A DNA stretch of 64,000 nt from Patagioenas fasciata (lineage: Eukaryota; Chordata; Aves; Columbiformes; Columbidae). The position numbers and the translations under genes are program-made. The notes below the pieces were generated by a model, which was not told the origin of the DNA, did no database searches, and saw nothing but the letters and a program-made list of their open reading frames with translations. The DNA lies in contig NC_092520.1 in assembly GCF_037038585.1 (NCBI RefSeq), positions 145,265,104 to 145,329,103 of the forward strand, read 5' to 3'. This document shows positions 1 through 10,600 of the stretch, piece by piece; position 1 is the stretch's first letter; every line of letters begins with the position of its first letter.

Positions 1-3000
1 GAGGTTAATATTGCTACAAGAGAAAATATCAAAGACCCCTGGCCTGATTCTTGATTTTCTTCCAGCCATTTAATGTTTGTGGCTAATTTACTGATTTCAA
101 GCAAGTACTTAGAGAAAACAGAACAGAAAATAAGACCCTTATAAATCAATATATATTTCATGAGGCAGATTTCACTTGCTGCTAATACACACAAATACTT
201 AGCAATATTAATCATTTTGTGAGACTGAGAGCAGCTGTCTTTCTGAAGTGTCATTTTTGTACTGCTTAATTTCTTGTGCGCTAAGGTGAAAAGCTGCCCT
301 ATTTTAAACTCTTAGCTAAAGTGAAAATATGAAGATATTATGAAAAGACAAAAATACTAGAAATATCATGGAAGGTGACTTTACCTTCAAAGCACAGCTG
401 ACTTTAATGTCAAAATTATGTTTCTAATGACATATTGCAATGTACTCTGTTATCCACAATAAGAATCCTGCACACCTAGGAGTTGCAGCTGACTGCTCCT
501 CTGTCACAAGAGACTCACACTCACATTTTGAGTTACTTTAGCCTCAGCAGAATAATTCTGAGAGATAATTTCAGCCTTCACCCCCTTTAAAAAAAATAAA
601 TAAAAATGAAGCTTATTTTTTGTTGTTTTTTTAACACCCTCATCTGTAGTGAATGAACTACTGTTGTAGGACATTTGAACAAAGCCCTCTAAGTTATCCC
701 ATAAGATATTTACAAGGACTAGTGCTCTTTTTACAGTGTGTTCATTTCTTAACACTGGTCATGGTAGGATGGACGGATACATTTCTATATTAGTATTACA
801 TCAAATAGAGAGATACTTCCTATGCCTCATCAGTTCTCTTGGCACTGAAAAGATGGAGGGACCAGACATTGAAGCACAAAGCCCTTCATCCAAATCAATC
901 TGCATGACCCTAAGAAACACACTCCTTCCATATAAATAATTTTAGGGTCCTGAGGCTACCTAGACAGGTGCTTTCAGCAAAAGGCTGACTACCCAGCAGC
1001 TGCAAACTCAGCTACCTGAAAGACATTTGCTAGCCTACTTAACCGAAGCAGGGGATCCCACACAGTCAGACATAAAGCACAGAAAAGCCTACAACCAGCT
1101 GGCAAACAGTACCTACTTACTCTTGTTGTGAATTCTTCTACTCCATCTCACTGCTGCTCCCTCAGCTCCACACAGCAGCCTCCCCAGAGAGAGGAGCTGC
1201 TGCTGCCTGACTCTGCCCCCAACTTATCAAGTCCCACCCTGAGTAACACAGGATCCCTCCCTTTTATCTGCCTTATACGGCTGCCCTTGGAAAAGGCAGA
1301 AAAAGCTGTGGAACAGTTCTGACAGCTTCAGAGAGGAATTACTTGTGCTTCTTCCTATTGTCAAAACCAGCAATTGCAAGCAACAGCTAAATTTTGCTGA
1401 GGATTGTCTTCATTTCCCTCCCAGTCCTTTTTTTATCTGCATACACTTCATTGAAATGGGTTCACAGTGGCATTTCCTCACTGCACAAGTTTTAAAAATT
1501 TCAATTAGGTGTTACTTGTAGCTAGCTGGAGGCTTTGCAGCAGCCTTTCATGTTGAGTAAGTCTAAACAGGCAGCTTCAGTTGTTTGTTTGGGTTTTTTT
1601 CCATCAATGTCATGGCAAAAACAAAAGCAGCACTTCATTATGTTACATTAAGGAATGGAAAATCAGAAGAGAATCCTGAACATAACCATTCCAGCCTCAA
1701 ATTCCTCATTTCATTGTTCAACTTTCTAATAAGGAAGTAAAAAGTGAGTACTACTACTTCTCTCCTTTTCTGCGTTTTGTAACAGAAAATATGCTACTGT
1801 GTGAAATGCCAGCATTTTGAATATGAGTTGTTTCACACTTTTGCACAATCATGTGGCTGAGAATGAAACAGAGGTAACCATTTCATCTTTTGTTCTGGCA
1901 GTGGGGGAATGCTGCCATTGTACACGGTCTTCAGCTTTTATCATAATTGTTCGTGGGCCTGAGCACTCTCATTCCTTGGAAAGATTATCCCAGAAAGTCA
2001 CTTTCTTAATTTCCCAGTTATATTTTCATATAACTGAAAGAAAAGACAAAACAAAATCAAACCTTGACAAACAAACAAAAGAAAAGCAAAACAACAACAA
2101 GAAGCACCAAAAAAAAAAAAAAAAACCCACACACCAGATTTTCAGTTCCTTTATTTTTCTGATAAATACACTCTGAGAAGTCTTATATTTTTATTTCTCT
2201 AAAAATCAAGCCCTCCAGAGCATCGTCCCTGGATGCTGTGTGACTCTGTTTCCACTTCACACAGAACTGAATATCATATTCCAGATAGTCGTATAGGTGA
2301 ACCATTGAGAAGCCATGATACCTTGTTGGAACCACAGAAGTACTTCTCCAGGATTTTGCTCATGCTTCTTCCTTGAAATGGCTTCTGCATCTACTAATAA
2401 ATTCTCTGCTGTATTAACTTTTCCAGACAGTAATTTGCTAAATGCAAAAATTGTTGTCTGTTCTCACCTCTGACCTCTCCTGAATATATTTGTTCAAGTT
2501 CTAAACAACTAAACAAAGTATATAGGAAAAAAAGCATTTCCAAAAAAAAAAAAAAAAAAACCAATCATTATCTTGGACGTTTTAAGGTTTAATATCAGTT
2601 TACTCTGAGGGAAAAGGAGCACTCAGCTATACTGCGAACATAAAAATGCACCACAATAGCAGCAGGCCTGAAACCACTGCAGAAATAGAACCCATATAAT
2701 CTGGCTCCTATTTCTCAGTCAAGTAAAAGGTAATGATTTAGTGTTTTTGTTTGACTGAACTGTGGAAGAAATGAACTCATTACTTCAGTCACCCATGCCT
2801 CTCTAAAATGTAGCATATCACATCTTTGGTTCAAACTCTCAAAAGGCAATTAGTTACCTAACTAATTTATTGCATATGTGAAATAAAAATGGATGATTTT
2901 AGAAATACCTAACAGTTGAAGTTTTCATTGGTAAAATTATATATGCACATAACACCTTGCAGCTGCATATCTACAAAAGTGTGGGTTTTATGACTGGGCT

Positions 3001-4267
3001 CACTTCTCATCTCTTGTTTAATCCCAATGTGCCTGATGTAGCCCACATGATCGGAACACCTCTACCACACACTGACAGCACCATATTTAGCACTAGGCAG
3101 AGCAAGTATAATAATTTATAAGCAAGAGGTCAGGATGGGAAGGCACAGGGAAAGGTCTGGTTTTCAGATGCAGATTTGAACCATTTTTGACAAAGCAACA
3201 CTTCTTGGAAGACTACCCTAAAAATGGGACCAAACCCCTTTTCCGTTGACAGCACCATCACTGTCTCGTTTGGGGTTGTATTTTAGAAGAAGACCATTAA
3301 TTGGTCATGCAAGAAACACATGGGAATGATATGGAACCCAAATACTAGAAAAGATTTTGTACAGTAAATGATAGACGAGACTTGCAAAACATTCTCATGC
3401 TCCTCTGTTAATTTCGAATTCCATTCTCAGAACCTATGTTTTCTGCATGCAATGCTCTCAAACATCTGCTTTGAGTTTGTGAATTTCACTTCCAGAACCA
3501 GGTGCATAGCAGTTAGACACTACTGAGTGCCATGTACCTTTCTGGCTTAGGTACAGAATCTTGTTTTAGCGACAGTCATGCTGGGACACAAATTCACCAT
3601 GTTGAATGTTTTGAACTTGTTGTGCCCAAGCTGTCTATAAGGGGCAAAATGCCAACCCTTGCTTTCTGCTTCAGCTTCCTGGCTGGCCTGGAGACCCAAT
3701 GGCCTTACAAGGGACTGTAAACCAAAGCTCACTGTGGGCAAAGGGATCTTGAAATGGGGTGTAGGCTTGAGCCCCAAATTTATATAACAGTACTCCCTGC
3801 ACCTTTCATTTTTGAACTGCAGATTGAAAATGGGTTAATACCTTTCTTGTAAATACATTAGGTAGTTCAGTTGTCTGCAGAACACTTTGCAATCCATGTA
3901 ATGTGCATCATGAATACCATTATTCTTCTTTGCAAGGACATGATGAAGATAAATTAAGATTATCATTACTTGTGTGCTATGATATTAAGTAAAAAAACAG
4001 CAGATTGTGACTCTAGACTTCCACTCAACCCCAAAAGCTTGGCAAGTAAAATATATTGTAACATTTTACTATATGAGGGAAGAGCTGAAATGCTAAATTG
4101 TCTTTTAGGCATGTTCCACTGCTTCATTATTTTAGTATTAATAGACTACAAGACTGACTGCTTGACCCAGAGTAGTATCTAACAATTCCGTAAATTTCTC
4201 ATTTCCATGATGGGATTGCTATAAGAAACTAAGCTGACTCCTTCAATTAAACAGTTTATTGTTGGTG

Positions 4268-4301
4268 TTTGTTTTGTTTTGTTTTGTTTTGTTTTGTTTT
4301 T
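4268..4301. repeat. (TTTTG)n simple repeat
   Basis: Six or so uninterrupted copies of the pentamer GTTTT are visible, ending in a short T run. This is an ordinary microsatellite. Two more short arrays follow within 300 bases, AGAT and ATTA units. Confidence 0.9.
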
Positions 4302-4440
4302 CTCACTGTTTAAACTGAAAATAAAATGCTTTACCAGAAAAAATGAAACAGAAAGTGCAAGTTCTTCAAGATGTCTGAAATTAGTAAGAGCTGTGATGTG
4401 AAGAAAATGTCAGTCTCATAGTATGATATATATAGTAGAC

Positions 4441-4456
4441 AGATAGATAGATAGAT
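4441..4456. repeat. (AGAT)4 microsatellite
   Basis: Four perfect AGAT units follow a TA-rich stretch. The array is short and probably of low variability. Confidence 0.85.
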
Positions 4457-5204
4457 CTTGTACTAGAACTTAGTTTTAAGACCTAAGCTAGCTCTTATAC
4501 TCAAAAACATGGTTGTTATGCTGATTCTAATTAAACAAATTCTATCCACCTTGTGGAAATATTAATTAATTAATTAATTCATATGATCATTATGAGGGAA
4601 CTAGTAGTAACTTTCAGAGCAGTTTGCCTGTCCCTATCACATCTGTCCTTTCAGTTTTTTCAAATTTCATCAACATTTCAGGCATGTGAACTGAAAGTTT
4701 CTTTTGGAAGTCTCTAATTCTGGTTTTGACTAGTTGATTAGAAAGGTATTCAGCAACCTTTGACCACAAAGACAGAGAAAAATAGCCAGCTCTTTTAAAA
4801 TAAAAAGCACTGATAACAGTCATACAGAAATTACAAATTGAAACAAACTAATTATATTCCTCCTTTTGCCTATTCTGTTTCATTCATTTTTTCTATTACC
4901 CCAACAACCCACTCTATCCAGTCAAACTATTCCATTTTGTGCAATGAGAAGTGAAGAAGTGCTGGTTGCAGTGGCAGGTACAATAATGATATTGAATGTT
5001 CCATACTAAAGCACTGGGCAACATGATGGAAATGCAACCCAAAGGAAAAGTTGAGCTGGCTATCAACGTAAAGTATTCATTGACAAAAAGAGTGCCTTCG
5101 TTTGGAGGATGAAGTTTTCAGTTTGGAAATAATAAGATCACTGTATACACCCAATGGTATTACCCACAGTCACAGTTCCTGTGGCTGTCCTTGAACTATA
5201 GCAA

Positions 5205-5350
5205 TGACAAGAGAGAGAGCGCAACAGCTTGTACGTTATTTTGATTTATTCCCACCCAGAGCACGCTCAGTGGAGCTCAACGGATTCAGCACCACGGAGA
5301 GCGCCGAGAGGTCCCGCCCAGCGTGCCCCGGCCGCCCCTCCTCGGACCCC
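5205..5350 (-). other. CpG-rich patch of unknown origin
   Basis: The segment is sharply richer in G, C and CpG than its AT-rich surroundings, with most of the CpGs between about 5278 and 5350. Read on the - strand, the GC-rich part is followed by an AATAAA signal and then by a CT-rich run ending in TTGTCA. That arrangement recalls the R-U5 end of an LTR, and on the + strand the block starts TGACAAGAG. I could not find the other end or a target-site duplication, so the LTR reading is inference. A fragment of a GC-rich exon or promoter is an alternative. Confidence 0.3.
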
Positions 5351-5571
5351 GCACCCACAATGAATGATAGGGGAACCTTAATCCTCTTAAACTCCCACAG
5401 AAACACACAAAGCATTTGACGTGCAGAAGAGCTCCCAGATCACACACCCCACTAGGTAACAAGGTGCATGCATGGGGTTTTCTTCGGTTAGTTCTGGTAA
5501 AATAAGGGAATTCCTATTTTCAAAATGGTTCTTCAGGTTAGGTTGGTTTGGAAACAGGGCCAGCATAGAAT

Positions 5572-6345
5572 CATAGAGTCGTAGAATCATAGAATAGTTT
5601 GCGTTAGAAGGGACCTTCAAAGGTCATCTAGTCCAACCTCAAGTTGCACCAGGGGAGGTCTAGATTGCACATTAGGAAAAAAATTCTTCACAGAAAAGGT
5701 TATTAGGCATTGAAACAGGCTGCCCAGGGAAGTGGTGGAGTCACCATCCCTGAAGGTGTTTAAAAGGTGTTTAGATGAGGTTCTTAGTGACACGGTTTAG
5801 TGCTAGAGTTAGGTTATGGCTGGACTCAATGATCCAGAGGGTCTGTTAAAACTGAAATGATTCTATGACTCTATGATTCTAACTGCCCTGCAATGGGCAG
5901 GGACATCTTTCACTAGATCAGGTTGCTCAGATCCCTGTCCAGCCTGGCTTGGAATGTCTCCAGGGATGGGGCATCTACTGCTTCTCTGGGCAACCTATGT
6001 CAGTATTTTACCATCCTCATTGTAAAACATTCCTCATGTCTATCCTGAATCTCCCCTCTTCTAGTTCAAAACCATTACCCCTTGTCCTGTCAAAACACGC
6101 CCTTCTAAAAAGTCTGTTGCTATACTTCTCATACACCCCTTTAAAGTACTGAAAGGCTGCAATAGGGTCTCCCCAGAGCCTTCTCTTCTCGAGGCTGAAC
6201 AACCCCAACTCTTTCGGCTTGTCCTCACAGGTGAGGTGTTCCATCTCTCTGATCATTTCTGTGGCCTCGTCTGGACCCTCTCCAAGGTCTCTGTCCAGGA
6301 AGAACAGATACAAACAGTCAAGCTTTTCATTCAACCAGATGAAAC
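5572..6345 (-). mobile_element. CR1 LINE 3' fragment, antisense, interrupted by a second CR1
   Basis: Read on the - strand this is the 3' end of CR1 ORF2 plus its short 3' UTR and octamer tail. The tail shows on the + strand as repeated AATCATAG units near 5572-5610. The coding part lies at about 6345-5884 and reads as the C-terminal end of the CR1 reverse transcriptase ORF, including the hallmark [15 protein letters not shown] sense CR1 tail sits inside it at 5638-5880, so this copy is in two pieces (5572-5637 and 5881 onward). The right (5') border is uncertain to about 50 bases. It is 5' truncated, as most CR1 copies are, and not functional. Confidence 0.88.
5638..5880 (+). mobile_element. 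CR1 3' tail inserted inside another CR1
   Basis: This is the last part of a sense CR1: the end of ORF2 (gene product around the TGCCCAGGGAAGTGGTGGAG region), a short 3' UTR and a terminal GATTCTATGACTCTATGATT octamer tail. It interrupts the antisense CR1 around it. The trinucleotide AAC occurs at both edges (5635-5637 and 5881-5883) and may be a short target duplication, or chance. The insertion must be younger than its host copy. Confidence 0.85.
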
Positions 6346-6965
6346 CCAGGACCAAAATGTCACCTGTCTCCTTTTGGACAAGCATTAGAACAACTTGTCT
6401 TTTAAGGGAACATTTCCAAAGGAGACTTAAAACTTTAGAGGTCATTGGTTATAAACAGCAGATAATCCGTACATTGGGAAGATATGTGAATACCTCTTAA
6501 GGTTATATATTTTACCTCCTTATCTTGCCAAATTTATAGTTGGTATAAGGAGAGAAAAATAACAGGATGAGGAGAGAAAAATAACAAAAAGAATTGGTTT
6601 TATTCATTGTTAATACTTGGCTTCTGTGCAATTTCTCTTGTTTGTAACCAGTTAAGTAAAACACTTGTTTCTAAGTTAACACTACCCTTATTTCATGAAA
6701 GACCTTATTTATTAATTATCTTCAAGACATTAGATACCAATTACCCTTAGACCAGCATATTACTTCTAGGCTAGATTTGATACTCTTTATATTCCTACAA
6801 AGGAACATGGCGGTGGGAACGAATTTATCTGTCTATTTTTCCTCATCCAAAATATCAGAATTTTTGCAACCTTTATTTCTGAGTTCTCTCATTTTTATGA
6901 GTTCTGCTGGGTCAACAGTGGTCCAATGCTCGTCTCTTAATAACTGCACACGGTTTCATTTTTTT

Positions 6966-7639
6966 CTCCTTGTTGAGGGTTTAGATTGCGGGGTGACAAT
7001 AAAATCGTGGCAGATGTATTGTTAAACTCCTCTCCCCCCCACTTCCCCCTTTTTGCCCCTCCCTCTCCCCCCTTCCCACTAAGGACAGGCGATCGGGAGG
7101 GAAAGAAGGACAGAGAAGAGAGTCGGAAAAATTAAAGATGTTTTACTAATGCTACTAATAAGAATAGAGAAAATAATACAAAATATACAAAACCAATCTT
7201 GAAAGTCTCAGCAACTGCAGAGCCGGCACCCAAAGTCCTGGATTGGACTCTGCAGCCAACCGGAGCTGGGTTCAGTCACTCACTAGGCCTCAGTTCGCAG
7301 GGATGGTTAGCAAGGTCCTCTCCTAATGTCGGCCATAAGCAGAAGGGAAAAGGGAAAAAAGGGAAATGGGACAAGATCCTCATGATCTCCCACTTTTATA
7401 TGAAGTATTCACATGAATGGAATGTTATACACAGTTGGTCAGTTTCTTGGTCACCAGTTTCTCATTGCCCCTCTCGTGAGATGTACATCCATGCTTATCA
7501 ATAAGTTTGCATTCCATTGCTATGTTTACCAAAACATGTGTCTGGTTCTCCAGGAAAATGCAGCTAATAGGAAGGCTTTAGCTGACCGGCAAATTCACTA
7601 AAAGAGAAACTTGTTTTTTAACAAAACCAGGACACTCCT
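6966..7639 (-). mobile_element. Solo ERVL-type LTR with 5-bp target duplication
   Basis: The LTR proper is 6971-7634 (664 bp). It starts TGTTGAGG and ends AGGACA, so it has the canonical TG...CA ends. CTCCT lies directly on both sides (6966-6970 and 7635-7639), a perfect 5-bp target-site duplication as expected for ERVL-type integrase. Orientation is taken from a TATAAAA box on the - strand (7394-7400). No internal retroviral sequence adjoins it, so it arose by recombination between two LTRs. The sequence resembles the ERVL-family LTRs I know from several bird genomes; the exact family name would need a repeat library. A C-rich tract lies at 7027-7080. Confidence 0.9.
7027..7080. repeat. Pyrimidine tract, C-run rich
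   Basis: A nearly pure C/T stretch on the + strand with several runs of four to seven C, inside the U3-distal side of the ERVL LTR. The opposite strand carries matching G runs and could form a G-quadruplex. That structural reading is inference from the runs alone. Confidence 0.7.
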
Positions 7640-10600
7640 TCACTTTTCAGCAAGGATGCCATGTGTTCAGCTTACCTTTTTTTTTAGTTTTTATTTTGTC
7701 TGTGTGTGTGAAAATTCTCAGATAAGTAAATTACTTCTGGGGCTTAACTACTGTTACATACTCTTTCAGGATGAATTTCACTTTTCCATGAAGAATATAT
7801 ATTCTGTGCCTCAGTCTCTTAGCTTGGTATGCTGTTGCTAATTTGTTGTCTCCCACTACAAGTATGGAAGAGATAACAGCTGGAGAATCAGAGGAAAGAA
7901 CAGAGAAAGGAGTATGTTTTCCTCTGTAGGAATGAATAATGAAAATTATTCAGTTCTACAACTTTTGCATCATAGTTCAGCTAAGTTTCAAGTGCATTAA
8001 TTTCTATTAGATGTTGTGGCAATGCCATCATGGGCTCGATGTGCTGTGAAAACATACCTCACCCTCATTTGCACAGAGCAGTGATCTGTTTGGTTAACAG
8101 TTGTATGATAAAGACAATGTTGGGGCTAGCAAAATGACATCTGATATTCAGGAGTTTGAGAGATCCATAACAGAAAGGAAATAACTCTGGGATATCACGA
8201 CTTCAGGCTTTGTTGTTCTGCCTCATTGGGCACAGCAATCATCATGCACTTTGGTGAAAAAAAATGTGACAAAATATGCAACCTTGCTCATTATATTGTC
8301 ATTTCAATAGCCTTTTGGAAAGAAGGGAGTTATTAAATTGAAATATTGAGAATAAGGAAAAGTTTAAATCGTGAGTGCATTCTCTAACTTGGCATTATTT
8401 GCTGAGTAAGAAATTTTTGGTTATTAAAAGCCAGCATCCTCGTGTCCTGATCCTGTTTGCCATTTTAAGTACTATTGTAAATCAAGCAGTAATTACAATG
8501 CATGCCATGAGAGTTATTTTTAAAAATGCTGAAGCCAAATTCTGCTTATCTCACGTTGTTCCACCTGAACAATAGAGAACAGCTTGGTGTGGAGTTTAAG
8601 GTGTACTTGCTCTTCTCTAGCTCACCAGAATTCTTAAACTATAATCATAGTATATCTTCATAGAAACCCATAGTATTTTTAATAACTGGATAAATAAGAA
8701 CAAAAAACACTAAGTATTTTTTTTATAATAAAAGAAACTGCTACCACATAGGGTAAAGTATCTGTTGATATACCTATGTTGCATAAAAGGACAAAATTAC
8801 TGCTTGAAATACCATGCAGATTCTAGTTGATGAAAAGGTATCAGATAGCAGTCATGGAGAGCCTTCAAATAATAAGAGACAATATAAATTCTTGTACAGT
8901 GAACCTCAACTGTTACTTGATTCCTATCTTCAATTATATTAAGTGTACTAGCATTGTTTTCTTGGGTTTGTTTAAATCATTAGTGATGGACTGGAGAAGA
9001 AGGATACTGTTAACCGTACTGAGGTTGTAACAGAATACCACTAGAAATGGGTGCTTATTACAATGTATTTGAAAAGATTGATCAAAATATAATTGCTTCA
9101 GGAGAGACTTTTTACGTAGGAGCTGGGTGATGTAACTGAAGAAGGAGTTTAGAAAGATGACAATGATCCTTTAAGAATAAGTGCAGCTGTACATTTTTAC
9201 ATGTGTGAGTTTACAAAGTAAATGAAGACATTCTGTTAATTTTGGTTAAAGATTTCCAAAAAGTTTATTTTTTTTTTCTGTAGGCTGTTTCACGCAACCT
9301 TTAATTGATTTTCAAACTGATATTAAAGAGAAGCAAACTGAACTTGAAATTCTTAATGTAACAGGTTCACATTACCTTTTCTTTCTATACTAATCTAGAG
9401 TGCGAGGCAGTAATTCTTCTGAAATGATACCACTCATTCTCCAAATGGAGAATATACTCAACAAGAAATCTACTTTTTCTTACTTCCATCTCCTGTATCT
9501 TTTAAGACAACTGTCTATTACTTTCTCTGGTAGTTCTAAATTATTTACTGCTTCTTACTTACTTTCATCTTTCTTCCTGCCCTGTTCCACTCAATCAAGA
9601 AAACCCAGGCTGACTTGGCTTTTGTACAGGCAGAAGGGTGAACAGCTACCTGGTAATTACTGTGCCAACGTTCTACGCACTCAGAATGTTGACCAGTGGT
9701 GGGATTCAATCATAGAAGCAAATTCCCTCTTTCACCAGTAATTTTTTTTATTATTGAATGATCAATGTGAAATTGAATCTGACTGGGAAAATTAAAGAAC
9801 CATAATCTTTTATTAAGAGAGATGACAGAGCCCTTGTAAATGCTGACTTTTTTACTAAGAAGATGGGAAAAGAAATCACAAAAATGGAAAAAGGAAAATA
9901 ATAGTAACAAAATTATTTAACTATGTACAGTGAGCACACTTATCTAACATCTCCAATATCTCTCTGCTTATCCGAGTTTCTACATAACATGCCTGTTCTT
10001 CTTCCTACCATTCTTATGCAAAATCACAGTCGCAAATAAAAATGAAGTTGGTTCAGTTGTACTAGAACTGGAAATGCTTTTCAAAATGTGTGTGCATCAC
10101 AAAATAAAGAAAGAACATTTGTGTGCTAAAGAAGTACCCAAAGAATGCATCCTGAGGTAAATTTGTAAAGCCAGTTTATAGGTCTGTTGATTTCAAGTTA
10201 ATGTAAGCTTCTCAGCGTCTCAGGGCACCTCCTTTGTTGAGGACTGTGCAATCAACTGAGGGTCCCACCCCTCCTGCCCCCCCAGCTGGGTGGAGGTGAA
10301 GTCACCCTGCCACGGGGCAGGGGAGGATGTGACTGTCAGCACCTTGGTGCCACCCTAGATGTGCACGTTGGGTCAGGCACAATGGGGCACAAAAGGTGCT
10401 AAAGAGCCATCAGCTGCCCTATTGAAGGTGCTGGATCTCAGGGGGACATGCAACTGCCACATACAACCAAGTACTTTATCTGTGTAGCAATTTTTAATAA
10501 CTGGTGTTGGTGCCTTAAAAACTGAAAAATACTGTATTTGTATTACATTCTTGGTTTTGTCTCATGGTCATGTGCAGGAAATATGGATTTTTATTATCTG

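Larger units (their letters stand above)
1..5204. other. Intergenic DNA, no gene recognised
   Basis: I see no recognisable coding exon here. The open frames are short and have no familiar protein content. The stretch holds A-runs near 2109-2125 and 2542-2560, a (TTTTG)n run near 4268-4301, (AGAT)4 at 4441-4456 and (ATTA)n near 4561-4579. In human the genes on this side of MRPS35 are REP15 and PPFIBP1. I found nothing resembling either. Confidence 0.55.

Noticed and set aside
1817-2176. 119-codon open frame on the + strand
   Set aside because: Its second half is made by an A-rich run; no motif, no exon borders that lead anywhere.
9400-9741. 113-codon frame on the + strand
   Set aside because: No recognisable domain, no conserved exon borders, composition like flanking intergenic DNA.
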